In this document: positions 45,462-54,452 of the stretch, piece by piece
Numbering within the stretch: position 1 is the first letter of the stretch
How the letters are laid out: the number at the start of each line of letters is the position of its first letter
Translations under genes and position numbers: made by a program
Assembly (NCBI RefSeq): GCF_024622045.1
Contig: NZ_JANKBP010000001.1
Length of the DNA stretch: 64,000 nucleotides
Source: Rodentibacter caecimuris
GTDB taxonomy: Bacteria > Pseudomonadota > Gammaproteobacteria > Enterobacterales > Pasteurellaceae
Direction: 5' to 3' (one strand)
The notes under the pieces: model-generated
The model's input: the letters and a program-made list of their open reading frames with translations, nothing else
What the model was told of the DNA's origin: nothing
Databases searched by the model: none

Positions 45462-45866
45462 TTATAACCTCACAAATCTGACCCCACTATGTTGTAACAG
45501 TAGTTTTATTGGATCTTCATGATTTGCAACGCTTTTTTCTTTGAGCTTAATTAATTTCATCCGCAAGTGTGCCAATTCATGAATACGTTTAGCAATATCC
45601 TTAATATGACTATCCAATAATTTATTCATTTCTTCTGTTCGTTGCTCGGTTTGGTTTTCAAGCGAAATTAAGGTTTTGATTTCATTGAGAGATAAATTTA
45701 AACTTCGGCAATTGCAAATAAAAGACAGACGTTGCAGATGATCTTCATTATATCGACGAAAATTTCCATTTGTGCGTTGGGGGGCGGGGAGTAGTCCCTG
45801 TTTTTCGTAAAAACGAATGGTTTCTACGGTACAATTTAATGCTTTGGCAAGCTGACCTATTTTCAT
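45462..45866 (-). CDS. nimR: MerR-family nickel-responsive regulator NimR
   Basis: A 134-residue MerR-family activator. N-terminal winged helix (MKIGQLAKAL...ETIRFYEKQGLLPAPQRT), dimerisation helix, short C-terminal sensor region. It resembles CadR/PbrR regulators but lacks their C-terminal Cys; the tail is HSGVRFVRL. This fits NimR, described in H. influenzae as controlling nickel uptake, and it faces nikKLMQO. Start chosen at MKIGQLA. Confidence 0.87.
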   Translation of the reverse strand: MKIGQLAKALNCTVETIRFYEKQGLLPAPQRTNGNFRRYNEDHLQRLSFICNCRSLNLSLNEIKTLISLENQTEQRTEEMNKLLDSHIKDIAKRIHELAHLRMKLIKLKEKSVANHEDPIKLLLQHSGVRFVRL

Positions 45867-45886
45867 GATTTTCCTCAAAATTTTGC

Positions 45887-45917
45887 TTGACTCTAAAGTT
45901 ACTTCATATTTTATCAT
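45887..45917 (+). promoter_or_regulatory. MerR-type promoter of nikKLMQO
   Basis: -35 TTGACT (45887-45892) and -10 TATCAT (45912-45917) are separated by 19 bases, the elongated spacing typical of MerR-family promoters. The spacer holds an imperfect dyad around AAGTTACTT (45896-45904), the expected NimR site. Confidence 0.78.
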
Positions 45918-45952
45918 TGCTCCCGCTTTTTTAATAATAAGGAAACCAATAA

Positions 45953-46636
45953 ATGCAATTCAAAAAAATAACAATGGGATTAGCCGCACTTTTCACACTA
46001 TCTGTGGCAAATGCACATAATGTATGGCTTGAACCGACTTCATCACAGGGTGAATATGTGATGAAATTCGGCCATACGGAAACGGAATCCTACCCACAAC
46101 ATAAAATTAAGTCCTTACAAATCATAAATTCTCAAGGAAAATTAACCGCACTTGACTATCAATTCAAAAACGGCGAAGCCTACGTGATACCCGAATCCAA
46201 TATGGTATTTATGACATTTAACAATGGTGTATGGTCAAAATTACCAAGTGGTAAATATGTGGAAAAAACCAAACGGGAAGCACCCTCCGCGGAATTTAGT
46301 ACTAATCCGCTGAAATTGGGTAAAGCGATTTTAAAATGGGATGAACAGTCTTTTAAAGTCCATGATGTCGCTTATGAATTGATCCCGCAGGCGAGAGCCG
46401 AGGCGGGAAAACCGCTTGCTATTCTTGTGTTACATAACGGTAAACCGATTCAAGCTATTAAGGTAGGTATAGGTGAAGACGCCCCGTTTAATTTAACCGA
46501 TGAAAAGGGGATTGCCGAATTTACACCGGTGAAAGGTTACAACAAAGTATGGGCGGAGTTTGAAGAAAATGTGGCGGATAACCCTGATTATGATCGCCGA
46601 ACCGTTGAATATATGCTGACCTTTGATGCCCAATAA
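45953..46636 (+). CDS. nikK: Nickel uptake periplasmic protein NikK (DUF4198)
   Basis: A 227-residue exported protein. Signal peptide ends near VANA, and the mature N-terminus begins His-Asn-Val-Trp, a likely metal-binding start typical of NikK. Contains a DUF4198-like domain. It is thought to pass nickel to the NikLMQO transporter. First gene of the operon. Confidence 0.87.
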   Translation: MQFKKITMGLAALFTLSVANAHNVWLEPTSSQGEYVMKFGHTETESYPQHKIKSLQIINSQGKLTALDYQFKNGEAYVIPESNMVFMTFNNGVWSKLPSGKYVEKTKREAPSAEFSTNPLKLGKAILKWDEQSFKVHDVAYELIPQARAEAGKPLAILVLHNGKPIQAIKVGIGEDAPFNLTDEKGIAEFTPVKGYNKVWAEFEENVADNPDYDRRTVEYMLTFDAQ

Positions 46637-46651
46637 ATAGGCGATGCTGTA

Positions 46652-47125
46652 ATGAAAATATTGTCTTTTTTCACCGCACTTTTTCTTGCATTGTACTTAC
46701 CGAATGTGCAAGCTCATGCGCTTCACGTATTTGCTCAATATGACGGGCAAATCCTTTCCGGCAAATCCTACTATTCCGATATGACACCGGCGGCGGAAAC
46801 CTATTTAGAAGTGTTTCGTTCGGGAACGAAAGAACCAATTTTAAATTCCAAAACAAATATGAAAGGTGAATTTCGCCTTGCGGTGCCGAATGTGGCGGGG
46901 GCGGTATTAAAAGTCGTGGTGGAAGGTGAGGAAGGTCATCATGCCTCTATTGTGGCGGATCGTACATCACCTTCAAATAATCAAACCGCGGATCTGATGC
47001 TGCTGCGATCTGATATTAACCAGTTGAAAGATAAAATTTATTGGCGTGATATTTTAGGCGGGATTGGCTACATTGTCGGCATCGCCGGACTGATAGCTTG
47101 GTGGAATTCACGGAAAACTAAATAA
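46652..47125 (+). CDS. nikL: Nickel transporter component NikL
   Basis: 157 residues: signal peptide ending near VQA, mature start HALHVFAQYDG (two His), a carboxypeptidase-regulatory-like beta domain, then a C-terminal membrane helix (GYIVGIAGLIAWW). This is the NikL/NikN-type accessory subunit of ECF nickel transporters. Confidence 0.86.
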   Translation: MKILSFFTALFLALYLPNVQAHALHVFAQYDGQILSGKSYYSDMTPAAETYLEVFRSGTKEPILNSKTNMKGEFRLAVPNVAGAVLKVVVEGEEGHHASIVADRTSPSNNQTADLMLLRSDINQLKDKIYWRDILGGIGYIVGIAGLIAWWNSRKTK

Positions 47126-47136
47126 GGATACTCAAA

Positions 47137-47757
47137 ATGCATTTATCCGAAGGTGTCTTGCATACACCGATTTTATTAGCCGGAGCAGTTCTCTCCGTGA
47201 TAGGAATTACGATCGGAATACGCCGTTTAGAGGTTGAAAATTTACCGCTCGCAGCACTTTTTGCCGCCGCTTTCTTTGTCGCCGGTACGATCCATATACC
47301 GGTCGGCATCGGCAGTGTGCATTTGATTTTAAACGGTATGGCGGGGCTTTTTCTGGGCTGGGCGGTTTTTCCAGCCTTTCTCATCGCTTTATTGTTACAA
47401 GTGTTGTTTTTCTCTTTTGGCGGCTTTGCGGTATTAGGGGTAAACCTTTGTTTGATGGCAACGCCGGCACTTATCGCTCACTATCTGTTCCGTTCATTTT
47501 TGATGCCTAAAATGCCATTAAAAAGCCGTTTATTTGTTGGTATCGGCGCGGGGATTATCGGCGTAGGGGGAGCAGCCGCATTAGCCTCTTTGGCATTGGT
47601 GCTTGACGGAGGGAAAAGTTATAGCAGTCTGGTTGGGTTATTGCTCATTTCCCATATTCCGGTATTTGTGTTAGATAGCCTAATCAGTGTTGGTGTGATT
47701 TCACTTCTTTGTAAAATGTATCCTCAAGCATTGAATCGCACGGCAATTGTTTCATGA
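47137..47757 (+). CDS. nikM: ECF nickel transporter substrate-binding subunit NikM
   Basis: A CbiM/NikM-family S-component, 206 residues, about six membrane helices. The mature start MHLSEGVL holds the family's metal-binding His2; the N-terminal amino group and His bind Ni2+ or Co2+. Ends overlapping nikQ by 4 bases (ATGA). Confidence 0.9.
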   Translation: MHLSEGVLHTPILLAGAVLSVIGITIGIRRLEVENLPLAALFAAAFFVAGTIHIPVGIGSVHLILNGMAGLFLGWAVFPAFLIALLLQVLFFSFGGFAVLGVNLCLMATPALIAHYLFRSFLMPKMPLKSRLFVGIGAGIIGVGGAAALASLALVLDGGKSYSSLVGLLLISHIPVFVLDSLISVGVISLLCKMYPQALNRTAIVS

Positions 47758-48395
47758 AAATTCATGCTTTATTTCAACCGCACTTTCGTTTGATCGGGCT
47801 TTTTCTCTGGGGACTAATAATTAGCGGTTTAAGTGTTTTTTCTTGGCTTATTACGCTTAATATTAGTGTCATGGCTGTTTTTATTTTGTTGGTTTTAATT
47901 CATTCCAAGCCTTTATTTCCCTATGTTAAACGCTGGTTAAGCTTATTGATTTTTATCTTTTTAATCTGGGCGACACTGGTTTGGAAGGTAGGGGAAAAAG
48001 GTATTGAAGTTAATATACAAGGAATACGACTTGCTGAAATACTTAGCCTAAGAATGAATCTAGTATTGTTTTCTCTCTGGCTTTTTTTATGGAATATCAA
48101 CGATGCCATATTGATTCAAGCACTTGGCAAATTACCCTTACCAGAAAAACTCGTACAATTGTTTGTTTTGACGATACGTTACATTGCATTGCTTGGCGAG
48201 CTACGACAAAAGATGGATATTGCAATGCGTGCCCGTGGCTATCAAGCCGCATTTAATCGTCGAACCTTTTATGTGACGGCACAGGCAGTGACATTATTAT
48301 TAATTCATGCCTTATTGAAAGCGGAAACGGCACAAATTGCATTGAAGTGTCGCAGTTTTCAATTTGGTAAAAGGAAAGAAGATGCTGAACGTTAA
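47754..48395 (+). CDS. nikQ: ECF transporter transmembrane subunit NikQ
   Basis: A CbiQ/EcfT-family coupling subunit, 213 residues. The conserved cytoplasmic motif AMRARGYQ (Ala-Arg-Gly type) couples to the ATPase. Translationally coupled to nikM. Confidence 0.88.
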   Translation: MKIHALFQPHFRLIGLFLWGLIISGLSVFSWLITLNISVMAVFILLVLIHSKPLFPYVKRWLSLLIFIFLIWATLVWKVGEKGIEVNIQGIRLAEILSLRMNLVLFSLWLFLWNINDAILIQALGKLPLPEKLVQLFVLTIRYIALLGELRQKMDIAMRARGYQAAFNRRTFYVTAQAVTLLLIHALLKAETAQIALKCRSFQFGKRKEDAER

Positions 48396-48999
48396 AGAGC
48401 TTTACATTGAACGTAATGGCAAACCGATTATTCAAGATTTAACGTTTCACCTTGAAGAGAAAAAACGCTTATTTATTCAAGGGGAAATTGGTGCGGGTAA
48501 AACCACTTTATTACTTGCCTTACTTGGGTTTGTTCCTATTTCAAAAGGGGAAATCCGATTATTTGGAAAAAACTGTCGAAAAGAAAAAGATTTTGCCCCT
48601 TTTCGTGGTGTGGTGGGAATTTGCTTTCAGAATGCCGATGATCAACTTTTCGGCCCGACCGTGCTGGATGATGTCGCTTTTGGTCCGCTTAACCAAGGTC
48701 ACTCTCAAGCATACGCCTATCAACTTGCGGAACAACAACTTGACTGTCTGGGGATTAGTCATTTAAAGGATCGCACGGTGCATACGCTTTCAGGCGGCGA
48801 AAAGAATTTTACCGCTCTTGCCGGTGTGCTTGCTATGCAACCTAGAATTTTATTGTTGGACGAACCAACCAATGGCTTAGATCGCAAAAATACGGAAAAA
48901 CTGACCGCACTTTTGCGTGAACTTGGGCTGCCAATGTTAATTTCTTCACATTATCAGGGGTTTATTGATGAATTGGCGGATGGAATTATCAATTTGTGA
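48382..48999 (+). CDS. nikO: ECF transporter ATPase NikO
   Basis: A CbiO-family ATPase, 205 residues. Walker A GEIGAGKTT, signature LSGGEKN, Walker B ILLLDEPTNGLD, and the switch His in SSHYQG. It is shorter than most CbiO proteins (about 270), lacking the C-terminal extension. Start chosen with AAGGAAAG upstream; it overlaps nikQ by 14 bases. Confidence 0.9.
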   Translation: MLNVKELYIERNGKPIIQDLTFHLEEKKRLFIQGEIGAGKTTLLLALLGFVPISKGEIRLFGKNCRKEKDFAPFRGVVGICFQNADDQLFGPTVLDDVAFGPLNQGHSQAYAYQLAEQQLDCLGISHLKDRTVHTLSGGEKNFTALAGVLAMQPRILLLDEPTNGLDRKNTEKLTALLRELGLPMLISSHYQGFIDELADGIINL

Positions 49000-49019
49000 T
49001 CGCCACGAAATCTAAAAAA

Positions 49020-49130
49020 TCAATAAACCTCGTTGGGAAAGCGTTGCAAGCTATCGGGCTCAAATTCTGTTTCCGGATAGATTGGGACTGACTGAATAAT
49101 TAGTAAAGATTGACCGCACTTTGTCGCCAT
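49020..49130 (-). CDS. Possible small ORF or gene remnant, 36 residues
   Basis: The frame reads from an ATG within the pepA terminator loop to TGA at 49020. The C-terminal 22 residues (SVPIYPETEFEPDSLQRFPN...) look protein-like. No ribosome site. It could be the tail of a lost gene; no family is recognised. Confidence 0.25.
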   Translation of the reverse strand: MATKCGQSLLIIQSVPIYPETEFEPDSLQRFPNEVY

Positions 49131-49152
49131 AATAAAAAGTGCGGTCAATTTT
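49107..49152 (-). terminator. Uptake-signal terminator after pepA
   Basis: ATTGACCGCACTTT (from 49109) pairs with AAAGTGCGGTCAAT (to about 49150): 14-base arms. Confidence 0.75.
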
Positions 49153-49155
49153 GTT

Positions 49156-50631
49156 TTATTTCACCTGATTAATTAGGAATTGGGTGAGTAACGAAACCGG
49201 ACGACCGGTTGCGCCTTTATTCGCACCTTGCAACCATGCCGTACCGGCGATATCCAAGTGTGCCCAGCGGTATTTTTTAGTGAAGTTAGATAAAAACGCC
49301 CCTGCCGTGCTTGCTCCGCCCCAGCGTCCGCCAATATTGGCAAGATCAGCAAAGGGGGATTTAAGCTGTTCTTGGTATTCTTCGCTGAGCGGTAAACGCC
49401 AGGCTTTATCCGTAGTTTGTTGAGCGGCATTGAGTAATTCGGCGACAAGAGTTTCATCTTCTGACATTAGTCCGCTGTTGTGTTGCCCCAATGCGACAAC
49501 GCACGCGCCGGTTAGGGTCGCAACATCGATGACCAGCTCAGGCTCAAAACGTTCTACATAGGTGAGGGTATCGCAAAGTACCAGACGGCCTTCCGCATCG
49601 GTGTTTAGCACTTCGACGGTTAAGCCGTTCATGGTAGTGAGAATATCGCCCGGTCGATAGGCATTACCATCCGGTAGGTTTTCACAACCTGCAAGCACTC
49701 CAATCACATTGAGGGGTAAGTTAAGTTCTGCAATGGCTTTCATAGTCCCGAATACGGAAGCCGCCCCGCCCATATCATATTTCATTTCGTCCATATCGGC
49801 TGCGGGTTTCAAGGAAATACCGCCGGCATCAAAGGTTAAGCCTTTGCCGACAAGCACAATCGGTTTGGTATTTTTATCTGCGGCGTTGTTAAAATGAAGA
49901 AGCGACATATAGGCAGGGTTTGATGAACCGCGGGAAACCGCAAGATAAGCATTCATACCTAACTCAGCCATCATTTTTTCATCGATCACATCAAGGGAAA
50001 GTGCGGTGGATTTTTCCGCTAAATTTTTCGCTTGTTCGGTCAGATAAGCCGGGTTGCACACATTAGGCGGCATATTGGCAATATCCCGAGCCGCTTTCAC
50101 GCCGCTTGCAATAGCTTGGGCGTGCTTGATCGCGAGTTGTGCCTGTTGGCAATCCGTGTTGAAAATGAGCGTTTCTAGGCTGATTGGTTCTGCTTTTTTA
50201 GATTTGAATTGATCGAATTGATAGTTGCTATGTTCAATGGTTTCAATGGCAAAACGGATGTTCCAGTAAAGATCACGGTTATTGAGTTCAACTTCTGTCA
50301 AATAACAAACCGCTTCACGAATAGCGGCATCTTTTAACGCTTTTAACATATTTTGAATCAGTTGCTTATATTGGCGTTCGCTGAGTTCGCCTTTTTTACC
50401 GCAACCAATAATTAACACACGTTTTGCGCTAATACCATTGAGGTCGCGTAGCAATAAAGTTTGTCCTAATTTTCCGCTGAGTTCGCCGGATTGTATTAAA
50501 GCGTTGAGGTAGCCTTGAGTGGTAAGGCCGATTTCATTGAAACTTTTTGAAAATTCATTGTTCTCATACACACCGATTACAATACATTCGGCAGCTTGTG
50601 AAAGTGCGGTTAATTTTGCTTGATATTTCAT
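49156..50631 (-). CDS. pepA: Leucyl aminopeptidase PepA (cytosol aminopeptidase)
   Basis: A dizinc M17 aminopeptidase of 491 residues that also binds DNA in E. coli. Metal and active-site motifs: GKGLTFDAGGISLKPA, the DMGGA motif and the family signature NTDAEGRLVL. Divergent from lptF, as in E. coli. Confidence 0.96.
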   Translation of the reverse strand: MKYQAKLTALSQAAECIVIGVYENNEFSKSFNEIGLTTQGYLNALIQSGELSGKLGQTLLLRDLNGISAKRVLIIGCGKKGELSERQYKQLIQNMLKALKDAAIREAVCYLTEVELNNRDLYWNIRFAIETIEHSNYQFDQFKSKKAEPISLETLIFNTDCQQAQLAIKHAQAIASGVKAARDIANMPPNVCNPAYLTEQAKNLAEKSTALSLDVIDEKMMAELGMNAYLAVSRGSSNPAYMSLLHFNNAADKNTKPIVLVGKGLTFDAGGISLKPAADMDEMKYDMGGAASVFGTMKAIAELNLPLNVIGVLAGCENLPDGNAYRPGDILTTMNGLTVEVLNTDAEGRLVLCDTLTYVERFEPELVIDVATLTGACVVALGQHNSGLMSEDETLVAELLNAAQQTTDKAWRLPLSEEYQEQLKSPFADLANIGGRWGGASTAGAFLSNFTKKYRWAHLDIAGTAWLQGANKGATGRPVSLLTQFLINQVK

Positions 50632-50739
50632 TTGATTTCCTTATTTTGATTGTTTAAATCAGCGAAAATAAGGTATCATACGCGGTCGATTTTATCTAGT
50701 TTTCCCCTCAATTTTAACGATAAACAATAACGATATAAG

Positions 50740-51831
50740 ATGATTTTAACGCGATATTTAACGAAAGAAGTCTTTAAGAGCCAAGTGGCGATTTTGTTCA
50801 TTTTGTTGTTGATCTTTTTTAGTCAGCAACTTGTGCGTGTGCTTGGTTCTGCGGCAAATGGTAATGTGCCGGCAGATTTGGTTTTTTCTTTACTTGGACT
50901 GGGAATGCCGACCATGGCGCAATTAATGTTGCCGTTGTGTTTGTTTATTGCCATTTTGTTGACATTTGGGCGTTTATATGCGGAAAGTGAAATTACCGTG
51001 ATGCGTGCTTGCGGTGTCGGTCAGCGGATTTTAGTGCGTGTGGCGCTCGTACTGTCTTTGTTTACTGCGGGCTTAGCTGCATATAATGCGTTATGGCTTT
51101 CCCCTTGGGCGATTCAAAAGCAAAGCACTATTGTTGAAGAGGCGAAAGCGAATCCAACGATGGGGGCGCTTTCTTCCGGTCAGTTTATCTCCGGCAATAA
51201 TAATTTTGTGTTGTTTATTGATAACATTAAAGGTAATCAAATCAATGAAGTTTATCTATTCCAAACTGCACCAAAGGGACAAACCAAACCTTCTGTCATT
51301 ACTGCGGAAAAAGGGGAGTTAAAAGCCTTGCCAAATGGCGATCAAATTCTGAATTTGCAAAATACACAACGGGTAGAAGGCACGGCAGCGTTGCCGGATT
51401 TCCGTATTACACATTTTGATAATTATCAAGCTTATTTAGGTTTTCAAGCTACTGATAGCAAATCTGATGAAGCCGCCGCGCTTTCTTCCGAAGAATTAGT
51501 GAAACAAAATAGCATGGCTGCAAAAGCCGAATTACATTGGCGGATTAGTCTTATTTTAGCCGTGCCGTTAATGGCATTAATTGCTGTGCCGTTAAGTAGA
51601 GTGAATCCAAGACAAGGGCGTTTTGCGAAAATTCTGCCTGCATTATTGCTTTATCTTATTTATTTCTTGTTACAAAGCTCATTGAAATCTGCCGGTTCGG
51701 CGGGAAAATTAGATGCGGCAATTTTTATGCCCACCGTAAGTGTTATCTTTTTATTGATTGGGATTGTATTAAATACTTGGGATAGTGCCATGATGTATAA
51801 ATTCCGCCGTCTTTTTAGCCGAAAAGGGTAA
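50740..51831 (+). CDS. lptF: LPS transport permease LptF
   Basis: One of the two membrane subunits of the LptB2FG extractor that moves LPS to the periplasmic bridge. 363 residues, six membrane helices, a periplasmic beta-jellyroll (middle third). Followed by lptG after 5 bases. Divergent from pepA across a 108-base promoter region. Confidence 0.95.
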   Translation: MILTRYLTKEVFKSQVAILFILLLIFFSQQLVRVLGSAANGNVPADLVFSLLGLGMPTMAQLMLPLCLFIAILLTFGRLYAESEITVMRACGVGQRILVRVALVLSLFTAGLAAYNALWLSPWAIQKQSTIVEEAKANPTMGALSSGQFISGNNNFVLFIDNIKGNQINEVYLFQTAPKGQTKPSVITAEKGELKALPNGDQILNLQNTQRVEGTAALPDFRITHFDNYQAYLGFQATDSKSDEAAALSSEELVKQNSMAAKAELHWRISLILAVPLMALIAVPLSRVNPRQGRFAKILPALLLYLIYFLLQSSLKSAGSAGKLDAAIFMPTVSVIFLLIGIVLNTWDSAMMYKFRRLFSRKG

Positions 51832-51836
51832 GCCAA

Positions 51837-52913
51837 ATGATGAATACCTTAGACCGTTATATTGGTAAAAGCATTTTAGGGGCTATTTTGGCAACGTTGC
51901 TCATGCTTGTGGGCTTGTCTGCCATCATCAAATTCGTGGAGCAGTTCCGTAGTGTCGGTAAGGGAACTTATGATGTATTGCAAGCGGTTAGTTTTACTTT
52001 TTTAACTATACCAAAGGATGTGGAAACATTTTTCCCTATGGCGGTATTATTGGGGGCGTTGATTGCTCTTGGTAACTTGGCTAGTCGTAGTGAACTAGTG
52101 GTGATGCAATCAGCAGGTTTCTCACGTTTTAGAATTGGATTGGCGGTGATGAAAACTGCCTTACCATTAGTGATTTTAACGATGGTGATTGGTGAATGGG
52201 GCATTCCGCAAACAGAACAGTTTGCCCGTGATATGCGCGCCCGAGCGATTTCAGGCGGTTCAATGCTTTCAATAAAAAACGGCGTATGGGCGAAAGACGG
52301 TCAGCGTTTTGTTTTTGTGCGTAGCGTAACGGATAATGTTAAATTAAACGATGTTTATATTTACACCTTTGATGATAAGCGACATTTAACGCAGTTAAAA
52401 CACGCCAATCAGGCGACCTATTCTTTGGAAGAAAACAAGTGGAAACTGCATCAAGTAAACGATTCGACTGTCCAAAAAGAAAGTATTGTCACGACAAATC
52501 GTTTAACCGAATCTTGGGAAACCAATTTAACCCCGGATAAATTGGGGGCTGTATCATTGCGTCCGACCTCTTTATCTATCAGTGGGTTATATGAATATAT
52601 CCATTTTTTAAAAGAAACCGGGCAAGACGCTCGGCGCTTTGAATTAACTTTTTGGCGTAAAGTTTTTCAGCCGATTTCTGTCGGTGTGATGATGATGCTT
52701 GCCTTATCCTTTATTTTCGGATCTTTGCGTAGCGTGACGGCAGGCGCAAGAATTGTAACGGGAATTTGTTTTGGTTTCTTGTTTTATGTGGTCAATGAGA
52801 TTTTTGGGCAAATGAGCGTTGTTTATAATATGCCAGCAGTGTTTGGCGCATTAATCCCAAGTTTGTTATTTATTGCGATTATCTGGTGGCTATTAAGTCG
52901 AAAACGGGATTAA
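51837..52913 (+). CDS. lptG: LPS transport permease LptG
   Basis: The partner of LptF, 358 residues with the same layout (three helices, jellyroll, three helices). Two consecutive ATG codons; the second (51840) may be used. Its last 50 codons and the bases after its stop are repeated in tandem just downstream. Confidence 0.95.
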   Translation: MMNTLDRYIGKSILGAILATLLMLVGLSAIIKFVEQFRSVGKGTYDVLQAVSFTFLTIPKDVETFFPMAVLLGALIALGNLASRSELVVMQSAGFSRFRIGLAVMKTALPLVILTMVIGEWGIPQTEQFARDMRARAISGGSMLSIKNGVWAKDGQRFVFVRSVTDNVKLNDVYIYTFDDKRHLTQLKHANQATYSLEENKWKLHQVNDSTVQKESIVTTNRLTESWETNLTPDKLGAVSLRPTSLSISGLYEYIHFLKETGQDARRFELTFWRKVFQPISVGVMMMLALSFIFGSLRSVTAGARIVTGICFGFLFYVVNEIFGQMSVVYNMPAVFGALIPSLLFIAIIWWLLSRKRD

Positions 52914-53205
52914 TTTTAGCAAGGTAGATAGCATAAAAAGTGTAGTGTGGTTAATTTCAAATGAATTTTAAAACTTACTTGAAGGGAATTTGTTTTGGTT
53001 TCTTGTATTATGTTGTAAACGAGATTTTTGAAGAAATGATCGTCGTTTATAATATGTCGGTAAGATTTGGCTCATTACTTCCAAGTTTGTTATTTGTTGC
53101 GGTTATCTGGTGGCTATTAAGTCGAAAACGGGATTAATTTTAGCAAAGTAGATAGCATAAAAAAGTGCGGTCAATTTCAAATGAGTTTTAAAACTCTTAT
53201 GAAAT
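52760..53205 (+). repeat. Tandem duplication of the lptG 3' end (~224 bp unit)
   Basis: The unit 52760-52983 and its copy 52984-53205 share the last 50 codons of lptG, the stop, the following TTTTAGCAA[A/G]GTAGATAGCATAA and the first arm of the terminator. The copies differ at many positions. Confidence 0.88.
52961..53137 (+). pseudogene. lptG tail duplicate, open 58-codon ORF
   Basis: The second copy stays in the lptG frame: 50 codons align to the lptG C-terminus with 39 identities, ending in the same WWLLSRKRD. An ATG and 7 further codons arise from the repeat junction. The product would have up to two membrane helices and lack the rest of LptG. No ribosome site is evident, so expression is doubtful. 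I call it a gene fragment. Confidence 0.7.
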
Positions 53206-53220
53206 TGACCGCACTTTTGT
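53159..53220. terminator. Long uptake-signal terminator
   Basis: AAAAGTGCGGTCAATTTCA (from 53161) pairs with TGAAATTGACCGCACTTTT (to 53218); an inner GAGTTTT/AAAACTC stem extends it. It lies between convergent lptG region and fbp. Confidence 0.85.
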
Positions 53221-53229
53221 TTTGGTTGG

Positions 53230-54234
53230 TTAGTCCTCTTTAAAGGCAAGCATCATTTCTTCTGCTTTTTTCACCATTTGTTCCGAGCCGACAAATAACG
53301 GTATGCGCTCGTGTAATTCTTTCGGTTCAATATCTAAAATTCGACGATAACCGTCAGTGGCTAATCCCCCGGCTTGTTCAGCCAAAAATGCCATAGGATT
53401 GCCCTCATAAAGTAAGCGGAGTTTCCCTTTTGGATAGTTAGTCGCGCTAGGATAAATATAAATTCCGCCTTTTAATAAATTGCGGTGAAAATCGGCAACA
53501 AGAGAACCGATATAGCGTGAAGCATAAGGACGTTGTGTCGCTTTATCTTCTTCTTGGCAATATTTAATATATTTTTTCACGCCTTGTGGGAATTTGAGAT
53601 ATTGCCCTTCGTTGATGGAATAAATACGCCCGTCTTTTGGCATTTTCATATTTTCATGGGATAAACAGAACGTGCCGATAGAGGGATCATAGGTGAAACC
53701 GTTCACACCATTTCCTGTGGTGTAAACCAACATGGTAGATGACCCATATACAATATAGCCTGCCGCAACTTGTCTATTGCCGGGCTGAAGGAAATCTTCC
53801 ATCGTTACCGGTGTGCCGATAGGGGAAATACGACGATAAATAGAGAAAATTGTTCCGACGGACACATTAACATCAATATTAGAAGAGCCGTCAAGGGGAT
53901 CGGTTAAAATCACATATTTCGCATTACGTCCGCGTTCCGTATCAAAGGCAATAAAACTTTCTTCTTCTTCGGAAGCAAAGCCCGCGACTTCTTCACGTGC
54001 CATAAGGGCGGCTTTCATCGTATTATGAGCAAAGAGATCGAGCTTCATTTGACTTTCACCCTGCACATTTTCAATGCCGGATTGACCTAAAATACTGGTG
54101 AGCCCCGCTTTATTGATATCACGATGAATGATCTTAGCTAATAAACGGATGGACGACAAAATCCCACTTAGTTCTCCTTTTGCATTAGGGTATTCCGCTT
54201 GACGCTCTACAATAAATTCACTTAATGTTTTCAT
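53230..54234 (-). CDS. fbp: Fructose-1,6-bisphosphatase class 1
   Basis: The gluconeogenic phosphatase, 334 residues. Metal-binding motif DPLDGSSNIDVN and the active-site Lys region GKLRLLYEGNPMAF. Start chosen at MKTLSEF with GGAAAAAT upstream. Confidence 0.96.
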   Translation of the reverse strand: MKTLSEFIVERQAEYPNAKGELSGILSSIRLLAKIIHRDINKAGLTSILGQSGIENVQGESQMKLDLFAHNTMKAALMAREEVAGFASEEEESFIAFDTERGRNAKYVILTDPLDGSSNIDVNVSVGTIFSIYRRISPIGTPVTMEDFLQPGNRQVAAGYIVYGSSTMLVYTTGNGVNGFTYDPSIGTFCLSHENMKMPKDGRIYSINEGQYLKFPQGVKKYIKYCQEEDKATQRPYASRYIGSLVADFHRNLLKGGIYIYPSATNYPKGKLRLLYEGNPMAFLAEQAGGLATDGYRRILDIEPKELHERIPLFVGSEQMVKKAEEMMLAFKED

Positions 54235-54380
54235 AATTTTTCCTTCTAACAACGCTTGCGGAAATTATATGTCATTTAAAATTTTCATAAAAAGACAATT
54301 TTCAATAATGAGATCTGGATCACAAAATTTTATATTTTCAAAGTAGGACAACCTAGTGGTAGGAGAGGCTAAGCCACTGG

Positions 54381-54452
54381 TTATTGATTGAGATGTCTTG
54401 CTAAATAAATGTCTACAATATCCACTAAATGTTTGAGAAAAGTAATATCTTG
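54381..54452 (-). other. In-frame continuation of the DUF484 gene beyond the TGA
   Basis: 23 codons plus TAA, in the same frame as the upstream gene, amphipathic helix-like. The rest of the 54253-54380 gap holds a small imperfect hairpin (near 54348-54381) and the fbp leader. Confidence 0.65.
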
